From positions 77,566-141,565 of the forward strand of contig CACIJW010000001.1 of NCBI GenBank assembly GCA_902587125.1: 64,000 bases of DNA, read 5' to 3'. The notes beneath the pieces are model-generated. The model was not told the origin of the DNA. It did no database searches and worked only from the letters and a program-made list of their open reading frames with translations. The translations under genes and the position numbers were made by a program. Below, one piece after another: positions 46,823 through 57,017 of the stretch. The DNA is from an uncultured Bacteroidota bacterium. Its GTDB lineage: Bacteria; Bacteroidota; Bacteroidia; Flavobacteriales; BACL11. Numbering within the stretch: position 1 is the stretch's first letter; the number at the start of each line of letters is the position of its first letter.

Positions 46823-48200
46823 TATCTATTTTTTTAAATTCTGATCCAGATGATTTTAAAATTGTCTTCATTTCAGCCTGAGCAACTACAGGAAAAGTTC
46901 TTGCGTACATCAAGAATAATACAAAGAAGAAACCAATAGTTCCAAGAAATATTCCTATATCTACAAAGGTGGGAGAGAACATAGTCCAACTTGATGGGAG
47001 AAAATCTCTATGTAAAGAAGTTACTATAATTACAAATCTTTCAAACCACATACCTATATTGACGAAAATTGACAAGACAAAAGTTGCAATTATGTTTGTT
47101 CTTATCTTATAAATCCAATAGAGCTGTGGAATAACAACGTTACAGGTCATCATACTAGCATATGCCCACCAGTATGGCCCTGTTGCTCTATTTAAAAAAG
47201 CATATTGTTCAAATTCAACTCCAGAGTACCAAGCCATAAACAGTTCAGTTATATATGCAATTCCTACCATTGAGCCAGTAAATAAGATAATTACATTCAT
47301 ATACTCAATGTGTTTTATTGTAATATAAGCTTCCATATTTACTACCTTTCTTACAATTATAAGAAGTGTTTCAACCATTGCAAATCCAGAGAAAAGTGCT
47401 CCCAATACAAAGTATGGGGGGAAAATTGTTGTATGCCAACCAGGTATAACAGAGGTAGCAAAGTCCATAGAGACGATTGAATGAACTGAAAAAACCAAAG
47501 GAGTAGCTAATCCCGCTAGTACAAGAGACACCTCTTCAAATCTCTGCCAATGCTTGGCCCTTCCTGACCATCCAAAAGATAGCAAAGAATATAATTTCTT
47601 CTTCAAGGGATTAATTTTTTCATTAACTCTATCACGAATCATTGCAAAATCTGGAATTAGTCCAATGTACCAAAAAACAGTTGAGACAGTTAAATATGTT
47701 GAAATTGCAAAAACATCCCAAAGTAAAGGCGAGTTAAAATTAACCCATAGAGAACCATATTGATTTGGAATTGGAAATACCCAGTATGCTAACCATGGTC
47801 TACCCATGTGGATTAATGGAAATAATCCTGCTTGAATAACTCCAAAAATTGTCATTGCTTCTGCAGACCTATTAATAGCCATCCTCCATTTTTGCCTAAA
47901 AAGTAAAAGAACTGCTGAAATAAGAGTTCCTGCATGACCAATACCAATCCACCAAACAAAGTTTGTTATGTCCCAAGCCCAATTGATTGTTTTATTTAAT
48001 CCCCAAACACCAATTCCTGTGCCTATTGTGTATGCAATACAGCCGAATCCCCAAAGCATAAGGATAACCGATAATCCGAATAGTGTCCACCAATACTTGT
48101 TAGCTTTTCCTTCAACAGGATATGCAACCTCAACAGTAATATCGTGGAATGTTTTGTTACCGTCTATTAGCGGGTCTCTTATTCTTGACTCTTTATGCAT
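46812..48200 (-). CDS. actC: Alternative complex III subunit ActC, NrfD-like quinone-interacting membrane protein
   Basis: GIGVWGLNKTINWAWDITNFVWWIGIGHAGTLISAVLLLFRQKWR; WHTTIFPPYFVLGALFSGFAMVETL. Confidence 0.95.
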   Translation of the reverse strand: MHKESRIRDPLIDGNKTFHDITVEVAYPVEGKANKYWWTLFGLSVILMLWGFGCIAYTIGTGIGVWGLNKTINWAWDITNFVWWIGIGHAGTLISAVLLLFRQKWRMAINRSAEAMTIFGVIQAGLFPLIHMGRPWLAYWVFPIPNQYGSLWVNFNSPLLWDVFAISTYLTVSTVFWYIGLIPDFAMIRDRVNEKINPLKKKLYSLLSFGWSGRAKHWQRFEEVSLVLAGLATPLVFSVHSIVSMDFATSVIPGWHTTIFPPYFVLGALFSGFAMVETLLIIVRKVVNMEAYITIKHIEYMNVIILFTGSMVGIAYITELFMAWYSGVEFEQYAFLNRATGPYWWAYASMMTCNVVIPQLYWIYKIRTNIIATFVLSIFVNIGMWFERFVIIVTSLHRDFLPSSWTMFSPTFVDIGIFLGTIGFFFVLFLMYARTFPVVAQAEMKTILKSSGSEFKKIDNEQ

Positions 48201-51186
48201 TTTGTTTGTTTCTTACTTTTGTTTGATAAAATACTGATGGCCTGACATTTAAATGATCAAGTAAATCATATGCTCTATCATCGTTTCTTAGCTTATATAC
48301 TTCGCTTTCTTTGTTAGTAACATCACCAAAAACTATTGAATTAGTGGAGCATGCCGATGAACAAACAGTCTGAGCATCTTCGTCTTTTATTGTTTCTCCC
48401 TTTTTCTTAGCCTCAAGCTTTAATGCTTGTATTTTTTGGATACACATGCTACATTTCTCAATAACTCCTCTGGACCTAACAACTACATCAGGATTTAAAA
48501 CCATTTTACCTAAATCATCATTCATGTGATAATCAAACTGATCATTTTCACTATATAAGAACCAATTAAATCTTCTTACTTTATATGGGCAGTTGTTAGC
48601 ACAATATCTTGTACCAATACATCTGTTATATGTCATTTGATTAAGTCCTTCATTACTATGTGTTGTTGCAGCCACAGGACATACATTTTCACAAGGTGCA
48701 TGGTTGCAGTGTTGACACATAACAGGTTGAAAAACAACTTCAGGATCTTCAGATGGCTCTTCCATTTGAGCATACATTTTAACTGAAGATATGTCTTGTT
48801 TTTTAGCATTCTCTTTAGTCATTTCAGATGAATAATATCTATCAATTCTCATCCAATGCATATCTCTACTTTTTCTCATTTCCTCTTTCCCAACAACTGG
48901 TATATTGTTTTCTGCTTGACAGGCTATTACACATTCAGCACAACCAGTACATGAAGTAAGGTCAATCGAAAGATTCCAAAAATGTCCTGTTTCTAAGTCG
49001 TGTTCTTCATATAAAGAAACTTGGTCCGAAGGTAATTTTCCTTTGTAAGTATAATATTTCTCTCTGTAATTACCAGAGCTAGGGTTCTTTATGTACTTAT
49101 CTAAATTTGTCTCTTTAACCATGTCTCTTCCCATCATTGTGTGGTGCAGCTGTATGCAAGCAAACTCATGCTCTCCTTCAGCTAATTCTATGTCCACATA
49201 TTTTTTTGAAATTAGTGGAAAAGCATTGAACCCTACATTATCACCAACTTTACCTGATCTTTTTCTTCCATATCCAAGTGCTATACCGATTGTACCTTTC
49301 GCTTGTCCAGGCTGAATAATGACAGGTAAATTTTTTAGTTCTACATCATCAGCTTTTAAGTTTACAAGACTTCCGTTCAATGCTCCGTTAGCAACTGTTT
49401 TATTCATTAAACCGTATTCTCTTGCTGTTGATGCCGAAATAGCAACATAATTATCCCAAGTAGTCCTTGTGATTGGGTCAGGCAGTTCATGTAGCCATGG
49501 ATTGTTAGCTAAAGTCCCATCTCCAAGGCCTATTTTTTCATATAGGCATAACTCTAGTCGATTAACTTCAACTTTTTCAAAATTTCGAAGATTTGATTTT
49601 CTATAATTAGCTGCTTTGTTTGACTGGTTGAATTTAAAATAACCATCATGCAGGGCTTTGTTCCAATCAATTCCCTTATTAATCCAGTAATTCTTCAAAT
49701 ATTTGTGAAAGTCTTTATTCAAATCGGCCCATGAAAGTAAATTAGTTTCGAGCTGCCTTGTATTAAAAAGTGATGCAATTGTGGGCTGCATCAAAGAGTA
49801 TGTGTTTAGACTTGGGTTTGCATCGCCCCAACTTTCAAGATTATGATGAAGTGGGCATAGATAATCAGCCAGGCTTGAAGTCTCGTCATTGTAAAGTGAA
49901 CAAGAAATAAATGTATCAACTTTCTCAAGTCCCGATCTAAAATCTTTTGATCTTTCTAAATTATAAATAGGATTTACACCACTTGTAATTAAAACTTGAA
50001 CATTACCCCTGTTCATATCTTCAATTAGAGAGTTAAGATCGTTGGTATTTCCTTTTTTCAAAAAACAAGGATTGTTGATATTTATCGTTTTTTTGTAATT
50101 ACCTAGTTCGTGATTAATTGCATTTACAATAAGTTGAACGTCTTTTCTTTGACTATCTGTTACAACAATCGAAGATTTTGATTTTTTAAGGTTTTGATAA
50201 ACACCTTTTAGTCTTTCATCAATCTGATCAGTACCAATTAGTGCTCTATACAAATTGGAAATAAGATAGGATTGCTCGGATGGTTTGATTTGTATTCTTT
50301 TATCAGCATTCGCTCCACTTAGTGACATATTAGTCTCAATTTGAAAATGCCTTGACATTTTTCCATTTTTAGGGTTTCTGCCATTTACATAATCTTTAGA
50401 GTAATCTTGAGACAGCCAATTTCCAAGAAAGTCTGCTCCAAAAGATACAATTACATCACTTTTGTCAAAGTGATATTTTGGAGCTACTCTTAGTCCAAAA
50501 CTCTCAAGATTTGCGTCTAGTAATGCGTCATAAGCAACAGAGTCATACATTATATGCTCAAAATTTGAATATTTAGAACTTAACTTCTTTATTAAATCTA
50601 AAGTAGTTTCACTTATTACAGAAGTGGTTAATAATACTATTTTTTTATCCTTGACCTCACTAAGCTTTTGTTTAATTTGTTTATCTAATTTTGACCAGGA
50701 TATAGATTTACCACCGAACATGGGTTCCTTAGCTCTATTTGAATCATAGAATGATAATATTGTAGCTTGGCTTCTTGCACTTGTGCTGCTTTGATTCGCT
50801 TCAATTTTTATTGGCCTACCTTCTCTAGTTTTAACAAGCACACTGGCGTAGTCTCTTCCATCATAGATAGTTGTTGCATAAAAATTTGGAACTCCAGGTA
50901 CAATCTCATCTGGCTTAATTAAGTATGGCACTGATTTAACAACAGGTGTTTCGCATGCTGCAAGAGTTGCTGCTGCAGTTGTGAAACCCATAAATTTTAA
51001 AAAGTCTCTTCTACTCGTTGATGATTCCTCTAATGTTTTCTTTTCCTTTAAAAAATCGTTTACTGGCAAATGCTCAGAAAATTCATTACTTGCAATCTCA
51101 TTTGCAAATTCCTTATTCTCAAGTTGAGCAACACCTTTCCAATATGTTTTTTTATTACTCATAAATTTAATAGTGACATTTTGCAC
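48193..51186 (-). CDS. actB: Alternative complex III subunit ActB, TAT-variant-translocated molybdopterin-fold/4Fe-4S protein
   Basis: KTYWKGVAQLEN; TSRRDFLKFMGFTTAAATLAACE; Fe-S motifs CTGCAECVIACQAENN, CQHCNHAPCENVCP, CIGTRYCANNCPYKVRRFNW. Confidence 0.95.
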   Translation of the reverse strand: MQNVTIKFMSNKKTYWKGVAQLENKEFANEIASNEFSEHLPVNDFLKEKKTLEESSTSRRDFLKFMGFTTAAATLAACETPVVKSVPYLIKPDEIVPGVPNFYATTIYDGRDYASVLVKTREGRPIKIEANQSSTSARSQATILSFYDSNRAKEPMFGGKSISWSKLDKQIKQKLSEVKDKKIVLLTTSVISETTLDLIKKLSSKYSNFEHIMYDSVAYDALLDANLESFGLRVAPKYHFDKSDVIVSFGADFLGNWLSQDYSKDYVNGRNPKNGKMSRHFQIETNMSLSGANADKRIQIKPSEQSYLISNLYRALIGTDQIDERLKGVYQNLKKSKSSIVVTDSQRKDVQLIVNAINHELGNYKKTININNPCFLKKGNTNDLNSLIEDMNRGNVQVLITSGVNPIYNLERSKDFRSGLEKVDTFISCSLYNDETSSLADYLCPLHHNLESWGDANPSLNTYSLMQPTIASLFNTRQLETNLLSWADLNKDFHKYLKNYWINKGIDWNKALHDGYFKFNQSNKAANYRKSNLRNFEKVEVNRLELCLYEKIGLGDGTLANNPWLHELPDPITRTTWDNYVAISASTAREYGLMNKTVANGALNGSLVNLKADDVELKNLPVIIQPGQAKGTIGIALGYGRKRSGKVGDNVGFNAFPLISKKYVDIELAEGEHEFACIQLHHTMMGRDMVKETNLDKYIKNPSSGNYREKYYTYKGKLPSDQVSLYEEHDLETGHFWNLSIDLTSCTGCAECVIACQAENNIPVVGKEEMRKSRDMHWMRIDRYYSSEMTKENAKKQDISSVKMYAQMEEPSEDPEVVFQPVMCQHCNHAPCENVCPVAATTHSNEGLNQMTYNRCIGTRYCANNCPYKVRRFNWFLYSENDQFDYHMNDDLGKMVLNPDVVVRSRGVIEKCSMCIQKIQALKLEAKKKGETIKDEDAQTVCSSACSTNSIVFGDVTNKESEVYKLRNDDRAYDLLDHLNVRPSVFYQTKVRNKQNA

Positions 51187-52381
51187 ATTCTAAGCCTCCA
51201 ATTTCTTCAACAGTAAAAACCTCTTTACCGTGCTTTGCTTTGAGCTCTTCGTGTAATTTGGCATAATATTCGTTACCTTCCATTTTAACCTCAGATTCTC
51301 TGTGACACTCAATGCACCACCCCATGGTTAGTTCACTGTACTGGTATACCTCTTCCATTTCCTGTATTGGACCATGACATTCTTGGCACTCGATTTGCCC
51401 AGCAACAACATGCTGAGAATGATTAAAATAAGCGTGGTCTGGTAAATTGTGAATTCTAACCCATTCAATAGGTTTTTGTGTGTACCCCTCAATATATGTT
51501 CTTGAGTCTGGATCAAAACCAACAGCTTCATATATTTTAGCAATCTCTTTGGTCCCTTCTTCATCTGTTCCTTCATTAATGTATGTATGGCAATTCATAC
51601 ATACGTTGGCAGATGGTATACCGGAGTGCTTACTGTGTCTGGCTGAGGAATGACAATAATTACAATCAACACCGTTAATTCCTGAATGCAATTCGTGAGA
51701 GAAAGCAATTGGCTGCTCAGGTTGATACTGAGTATATACTCCTATTCCCATCATTGTTGAATATGCAAAATTTGATATTACAACAAAGGCAATAATACCG
51801 GTAAAAACTAAATTTGTTTTGTTAGAAATAAAAAGTTTGTATTGATTGTAAAATGTCTGTGGTATTGATTCAGTTTCCTCTCCTAAACTTGATTTTAGTT
51901 TATTTTTTAGTATTAACAATATGTATGATATTGTTAAAATTAATATTAGAATAATGATAGGTAGATATTTGTTTGAGGTGGAAACTTGCTCTGTTGAAGC
52001 AACAACAGCCTCAGCAATTTCTTCAACGGGTGGGTTTTCTAAATAAGCAAAGAGAGCGTCGAATTCTTCATCAGTAAAATAAAAAGCTGGCATGATTTGC
52101 TTGTTGTACTCTTCATATATAGCAATTGCTTTTTCATCTCCTGATGCAATAAACTCCTGAGAGTTAATAATCCATTTTTTAAGCCAGTCCTTTGAATACT
52201 TATCAGTTACACCTTTAAGTCCAGGACCTACTAATCTTTTGTCAGTCATTAAATGACACGCAGTACAATTCGTTTTGTAAAGTTCTTCGCCATCGATTTG
52301 GGCGAAAATTATGTTGGAAAATAAAAACAAAAATGTTAGAACTAAATAGATTTTTCTTCCTAAATACAACTCCTTTATCAT
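51167..52381 (-). CDS. actA: Alternative complex III subunit ActA, multiheme cytochrome c with N-terminal cytochrome c domain
   Basis: Six CxxCH motifs: CTACH, CNYCH, CMNCH, CQECH, CIECH, CAKCH. Confidence 0.93.
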   Translation of the reverse strand: MIKELYLGRKIYLVLTFLFLFSNIIFAQIDGEELYKTNCTACHLMTDKRLVGPGLKGVTDKYSKDWLKKWIINSQEFIASGDEKAIAIYEEYNKQIMPAFYFTDEEFDALFAYLENPPVEEIAEAVVASTEQVSTSNKYLPIIILILILTISYILLILKNKLKSSLGEETESIPQTFYNQYKLFISNKTNLVFTGIIAFVVISNFAYSTMMGIGVYTQYQPEQPIAFSHELHSGINGVDCNYCHSSARHSKHSGIPSANVCMNCHTYINEGTDEEGTKEIAKIYEAVGFDPDSRTYIEGYTQKPIEWVRIHNLPDHAYFNHSQHVVAGQIECQECHGPIQEMEEVYQYSELTMGWCIECHRESEVKMEGNEYYAKLHEELKAKHGKEVFTVEEIGGLECAKCHY

Positions 52382-52399
52382 CAGTTTTTTATTCTAAAA

Positions 52400-52407
52400 C
52401 AAATATA
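52400..52407 (-). promoter_or_regulatory. Putative -7 box TATATTTG upstream of the act-cox operon
   Basis: Reverse complement of caaatata, 18 nt before actA ATG (52381). Confidence 0.5.
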
Positions 52408-52476
52408 CCATACTTCTTTTGTTTGGTAAAGCAAAAATCTCTAAAAAAATTGATGAATTATTTATTTAGAATTAGT

Positions 52477-52725
52477 CTAAATAATTTCGATAACTTCTTT
52501 GATTTCTGGTACGTTTTTCTTTATTGTTGTTTCAATACCATTTCTAAAGGTCATCATACTTACATCACAAGTTGCACAAGAGCCAGTAAACTTAACCTTT
52601 ACAATTTTATCTTTAGTCACTTCGATTAAATCAATGTCACCTCCGTCAACATTCAAGTAAGGTCTGATGTTATCCAATGCTTGATCAACTTTGTAGTATA
52701 ACTTGCTTTTTTTTGATATTTTCAT
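52477..52725 (-). CDS. NifU C-terminal-like Fe-S scaffold protein
   Basis: 82 aa; DNIRPYLNVDGGDIDLIEVTKDKIVKVKFTGSCATCDVSMMTFRNGIETTIKKNVPEI. Confidence 0.92.
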   Translation of the reverse strand: MKISKKSKLYYKVDQALDNIRPYLNVDGGDIDLIEVTKDKIVKVKFTGSCATCDVSMMTFRNGIETTIKKNVPEIKEVIEII

Positions 52726-53832
52726 TTAAGAGCAGCCTTTGTTATGTGTTATCTTAACTGATTCTGTTTCTTTAATTTTTTTATTTCTTTCTTCAACAAA
52801 ATCAACTAACTTTCTACACAAATTTAAAAATCTTTTCGCAATATCAGTATCACCTTGTAAAACAGCAGGTCTTCCAATATCAGAAGCTACTCTAATTGAT
52901 TGAATAATTGGGATTTCGCCAAGAAAATTAACATTCATATTGTCAGCTAGAATTTTCCCACCATCTTTTCCAAAGATATGATACTTGATTTTACTGTCAT
53001 CTTCAAAATATGACATGTTTTCAATTAATCCGACTACTGGAACGTTAATACTATCCATCTGAAACATATTTATCCCTTTTCTTGCGTCTGCGACTGAAAT
53101 AGGCTGAGGTGTTGAAATAACAATTGCTCCTGTAACGGGTATTGATTGCACTAAAGATAGATGTATATCTCCAGTTCCGGGTGGCAAATCAACAAGAAGA
53201 TAGTCTAAATCTCCCCAATGAGCATCCCAAATTAGCTGATTCAATGCCTTTGTAGCCATAGGGCCTCTCCAAACTAAAGCTTGCTTTGATTGAGCAAAAA
53301 AACCAATACTTAAAACTTTTACACCATAATTTTCTAATGGTTCAATCTTATTTATCCCATCAACGTTAATTGATTTAGGTATTTTTCCTTCTAAATCTAG
53401 CATTAAGTGCATTGATGGGCCATAAATATCTGCGTCAACAACCCCAACTTTAAATCCAATTTCAGATAATCCAACAGCTAGATTTGATGTAATTGTTGAT
53501 TTCCCCACACCTCCTTTGCCAGAACTCACAGCTATAATATTTCTAACTCCTTTTATTCGCTCTCCTTTTATTTGAACATTATTTTTTGAAGCTTCAAGGT
53601 TGAAATTAAGCTTAATTCTACAAGTTGAAAATTGACTTAAAATAATTTCATTGATAAACTTTTCAAGCTTTTTTTTATAAGAAAGGGTAGGGTTTTGGAT
53701 TTTAACATCTATTATTATATCATTTCCAAACAGCTGAAGGTTGGTAATATTATCGACTGACAGATTGAATGGGTTGTCATTGAACCCATCATTTAACAGC
53801 TTAAAAACACTATCTGTTGTTATCTTAGACAT
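52726..53832 (-). CDS. Mrp/NBP35 family Fe-S carrier ATPase
   Basis: IIAVSSGKGGVGKSTITSNLAVGLSEIGFKVGVVDADIYGPSMHLML; DYLLVDLPPGTGDIHLSLVQ. Confidence 0.95.
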   Translation of the reverse strand: MSKITTDSVFKLLNDGFNDNPFNLSVDNITNLQLFGNDIIIDVKIQNPTLSYKKKLEKFINEIILSQFSTCRIKLNFNLEASKNNVQIKGERIKGVRNIIAVSSGKGGVGKSTITSNLAVGLSEIGFKVGVVDADIYGPSMHLMLDLEGKIPKSINVDGINKIEPLENYGVKVLSIGFFAQSKQALVWRGPMATKALNQLIWDAHWGDLDYLLVDLPPGTGDIHLSLVQSIPVTGAIVISTPQPISVADARKGINMFQMDSINVPVVGLIENMSYFEDDSKIKYHIFGKDGGKILADNMNVNFLGEIPIIQSIRVASDIGRPAVLQGDTDIAKRFLNLCRKLVDFVEERNKKIKETESVKITHNKGCS

Positions 53833-54495
53833 TTAATATTCAAATTTAAATTTTATATATGTAATTTTCTTATCTAATTTCAAAAATTTTTCCTCATAGT
53901 AAGTTTTGATTTCACAATCTTTTGAGCAAATTTGAGAATTGTACAAGTCATGAGTTGATTGTATAATTTTACAATTCAAATTTGACAAAACCCCAAGTGT
54001 ATATCCATGCAAAAACTCACTATCAGTTTTTAAATTAACAAACCCTTTTCTTGACAAAATAGTTTTGTAAATATTAAGAAAATTCTTATGAGTTAATCTT
54101 CTTGACTCACTTCTTTTTTTTATGTGAGGGTCTGGAAAAGTAATCCAAATTAAATTTATTTCTCCCTTGTCAAAAAAATTGTTTAAAAACTCAATTCTTG
54201 TTCTTAAAAAGAAAATGTTTTTTAATTTTTTAGATTCACTAGCACCAGACCAAATTCTCGCTCCTTTTATATCTATGCCTATGTAGTTTATATGAGGATT
54301 TCTTTTTGCAAGCTCGACAGTATATTCACCCTTACCACAGCCCAGCTCAAGGCATATTTCATTATCATTTTTAAAAATGTTCCTTCTCCACAATCCTTTA
54401 TGTAAATAATCTTTTTTGAGCTCTTCAATTTTTGGCTGAATTACATTTGAAAAATTATTTAAATCATCAAATTTTTTTAATTTATTTTTACCCAA
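53833..54495 (-). CDS. trmB: tRNA (guanine-N7)-methyltransferase
   Basis: MGKNKLKKFDDL (TTG start); EICLELGCGKGEYTVELAKRNPHINYIGIDIKGARIW; WITFPDPHIKKRSESRRLTHKNFL. Confidence 0.95.
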   Translation of the reverse strand: MGKNKLKKFDDLNNFSNVIQPKIEELKKDYLHKGLWRRNIFKNDNEICLELGCGKGEYTVELAKRNPHINYIGIDIKGARIWSGASESKKLKNIFFLRTRIEFLNNFFDKGEINLIWITFPDPHIKKRSESRRLTHKNFLNIYKTILSRKGFVNLKTDSEFLHGYTLGVLSNLNCKIIQSTHDLYNSQICSKDCEIKTYYEEKFLKLDKKITYIKFKFEY

Positions 54496-54505
54496 AATTT
54501 TTTTT

Positions 54506-54513
54506 CAAAAATA
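54506..54513 (-). promoter_or_regulatory. Putative -7 box TATTTTTG upstream of trmB
   Basis: 10 nt before the TTG start of trmB. Confidence 0.45.
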
Positions 54514-54526
54514 ATCATTTCATCCA

Positions 54527-55579
54527 ATGAAAAAAAGAGTTTTAATCACTCCTATGGACTGGGGCTTAGGTCATGCAAGTAGATGTGTTAAAATAATTAG
54601 AAAATTGAATGAATATGGCTATGAAGTTATTATTGGATGCGATAATAAACCTTTACACTTTTTAAAAAAAGAATTTCCTAATCACGATTTTGTGAGACTG
54701 AAGGCAATGCCAATTCTTTACAGCAAATACATAGGTGCAAGTTTTGCTATATTTTTACAGATTTACAAGCTGATATATAATTATATTTATGAAAGATACA
54801 TAACTGAAAAAATAATTAATCAGTTCAAGATAGATGCAATAATTACTGATAACAGATTTGGTGTTAGATCAAAAAAAATACCCTCAATTTTTGTAACACA
54901 TCAAGTTGAAATTCGCTCAAAATATTTTATGTCTTTTGTTAACTATATAAACACCAGGTTAATTAATAGGTTTAATGAGTGTTGGATTGTAGATGACAAA
55001 AAAAATCGACTTTCTGGATCGCTATCAAATTCATCCAAATTATATATAAAAACTCAGCACCTATCTAATCTATCTAGGTTTAGATATTTTAAAACAATGA
55101 CAAAAAAACAACTTTTAGTATTAGTATCTGGGCCTGAGCCACAAAGAAGTGTTTTTGAAAAAAAATTAATTGAGGCTTCTAAGAAATTAAAAATAAAGTC
55201 TATAATTTTACAATGCAAACCATCTCAAAGTTTAGTTAATAAGAAAGGAAATACTAGCACTATATCTCACTTACAAACTGAAGCCCTCAACAAACTGATT
55301 CTAGAATCCAGATATGTCATTTCTAGATCTGGCTATACAACAATTATGGATTTAGCAAAATTGAAAAAAAAATCATGTTTAATTGCAACAAATGGTCAGT
55401 ATGAGCAAGAATACTTAAGTAGCTACCATGGTCGGCATGGTTTTTGTTTAACTTCTAAACTAGAAAAAATTGATTTAGAGAAAATTATTGGTAAATTAGA
55501 TGAAATTCATGGTTTTGCAAACTATCAACAAGATGTTGTAAACTGGAAAGATATTTTCAAAATTATAGCGTATGCATAG
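54527..55579 (+). CDS. Glycosyltransferase-like protein (MurG/GT-B type)
   Basis: RVLITPMDWGLGHASRCVKIIRKLNEYGYEVIIGCD; ESRYVISRSGYTTIMDLAKLKKKSCLIATNGQYEQEYLS. Confidence 0.8.
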   Translation: MKKRVLITPMDWGLGHASRCVKIIRKLNEYGYEVIIGCDNKPLHFLKKEFPNHDFVRLKAMPILYSKYIGASFAIFLQIYKLIYNYIYERYITEKIINQFKIDAIITDNRFGVRSKKIPSIFVTHQVEIRSKYFMSFVNYINTRLINRFNECWIVDDKKNRLSGSLSNSSKLYIKTQHLSNLSRFRYFKTMTKKQLLVLVSGPEPQRSVFEKKLIEASKKLKIKSIILQCKPSQSLVNKKGNTSTISHLQTEALNKLILESRYVISRSGYTTIMDLAKLKKKSCLIATNGQYEQEYLSSYHGRHGFCLTSKLEKIDLEKIIGKLDEIHGFANYQQDVVNWKDIFKIIAYA

Positions 55580-56519
55580 CTTCAATCAAATTAATAACAA
55601 TAAAGATTTTGTTGATCAGTGTCTTGATCTTTATCACTATCAATTACAAAACAATAAGCTATATTTTGATTTTTGCAAACTTATAAACAAGACGAAAGTT
55701 CCTGAGAAAATTAATGAAATACCATTTTTGCCAATTCAATTTTTTAAGTCTAAAAAAATTCTCACAAAGACTAGCTATGAACTAAAATTTCTGAGCAGTG
55801 GTACTGGTGGTAAAAGAAGCACACATTATGTAGCTGAGAAAAGCAACTATATAAAAAGCTTTGTTAATTGTTTTGAAAGTTTTTTTGGGAGAAGCAAAGA
55901 TTATTGTTTTTTGGCTTTACTTCCCAATTATTTGGATAATAAAAACTCATCACTTATTTACATGATGAATCATTTTATAAAGAATAGTAAGTATTCATCA
56001 AGTGATTATTACCTAAAAAATTATGATAAACTAAAGATTCAGATATTAGATAATAACAAAAACAAAATTCCAACAATCTTATTTGGTGTGTCTTTTGCTT
56101 TGTATGAATTTTCTAAAATTTGCGATATCAAAATTGAAGATACTATTGTTATTGAAACAGGAGGAGCGAAGAACTCAAAGCTAAGTAAATCAAAGATCGA
56201 AATTATAGAGCTACTAAAAAAAAATTTTAAAACAAAAAATGTCTATTCAGAATATGGGATGACAGAAATGCTGTCGCAAGCTTACAGAAAAGACAGTTAC
56301 TATATGACACCTAAATGGTTGAAATTTTTAATAAGAGATATCAATAATCCCTACAAAATTGGATGCAATAGAGGTTTTGTTAATGTTATTGATTTAGCAA
56401 ATAAGCATAGCTGTCCTTTTATTGCCACTGAAGATTTTGCAATACAAAAAAAAGAGGGTATTGATATTATTGGCAGACTTAGCAGTTCTGAATTAAGAGG
56501 GTGCAACAACCTAATATAA
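55572..56519 (+). CDS. LuxE/PaaK-like acyl-protein synthetase/acyltransferase
   Basis: EIPFLPIQFFKSKKILTKTSYELKFLSSGTGGKRSTHYVAEKSNY; VIETGGAKNSKLSKSKIEIIELLKKNFKTKNVYSEYGMTEMLSQ. Confidence 0.82.
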   Translation: MHSFNQINNNKDFVDQCLDLYHYQLQNNKLYFDFCKLINKTKVPEKINEIPFLPIQFFKSKKILTKTSYELKFLSSGTGGKRSTHYVAEKSNYIKSFVNCFESFFGRSKDYCFLALLPNYLDNKNSSLIYMMNHFIKNSKYSSSDYYLKNYDKLKIQILDNNKNKIPTILFGVSFALYEFSKICDIKIEDTIVIETGGAKNSKLSKSKIEIIELLKKNFKTKNVYSEYGMTEMLSQAYRKDSYYMTPKWLKFLIRDINNPYKIGCNRGFVNVIDLANKHSCPFIATEDFAIQKKEGIDIIGRLSSSELRGCNNLI

Positions 56520-57013
56520 TGATTAGAAAAGCCTATTTAGAAGATCTAGATGAGTTAATTAAGCTTTACAGAGGAAGTATAAAAAAAATGATTTCAAAAA
56601 AAATTAGCCAATGGGATCATGAATATCCAAATAAAGAAGTATTAAAAAAGGATATTTTGGCTAAAAATTATTATGTTTTTTTTGATCAAGATGAAATAAT
56701 AGGTGGTGTAACAATTGATGAAAATATTGATACAGCATATAAAAATATTAAATGGAAAAATAATTGTTTTTATACAATTCACAGACTTGTTGTTAAGCAT
56801 AACAAGTGGGGAATTGGAATCGGTAAAAAATTAATGTTCTTTGCTGAGGAGCTAGCCAAAAAGAATAATAAAAAATCTTTACGCCTTGACACCTATTTTG
56901 ACAACACAATAGCAAATAGTTTTTACATTGGTTTAGATTACAAATTTAAAGGTAAGATATTGCTCAAGGAACATAAAAAATTTTATTATTGTTATGAGAA
57001 AATGATCAAGTAA
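56519..57013 (+). CDS. GNAT family N-acetyltransferase
   Basis: MIRKAYLEDLDELIKLY; FYTIHRLVVKHNKWGIGIGKKLMFFAEELAKKNNKKSLRLDTYFDN. ATG at 56519 (TAATG overlap) preferred to track GTG at 56501. Confidence 0.87.
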   Translation: MIRKAYLEDLDELIKLYRGSIKKMISKKISQWDHEYPNKEVLKKDILAKNYYVFFDQDEIIGGVTIDENIDTAYKNIKWKNNCFYTIHRLVVKHNKWGIGIGKKLMFFAEELAKKNNKKSLRLDTYFDNTIANSFYIGLDYKFKGKILLKEHKKFYYCYEKMIK

Positions 57014-57017
57014 AAGA

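Noticed and set aside
55572-56519. LuxE-like gene as part of a bioluminescence operon
   Set aside because: No luxA/B/C/D genes nearby; LuxE/PaaK-like proteins occur widely without luminescence.
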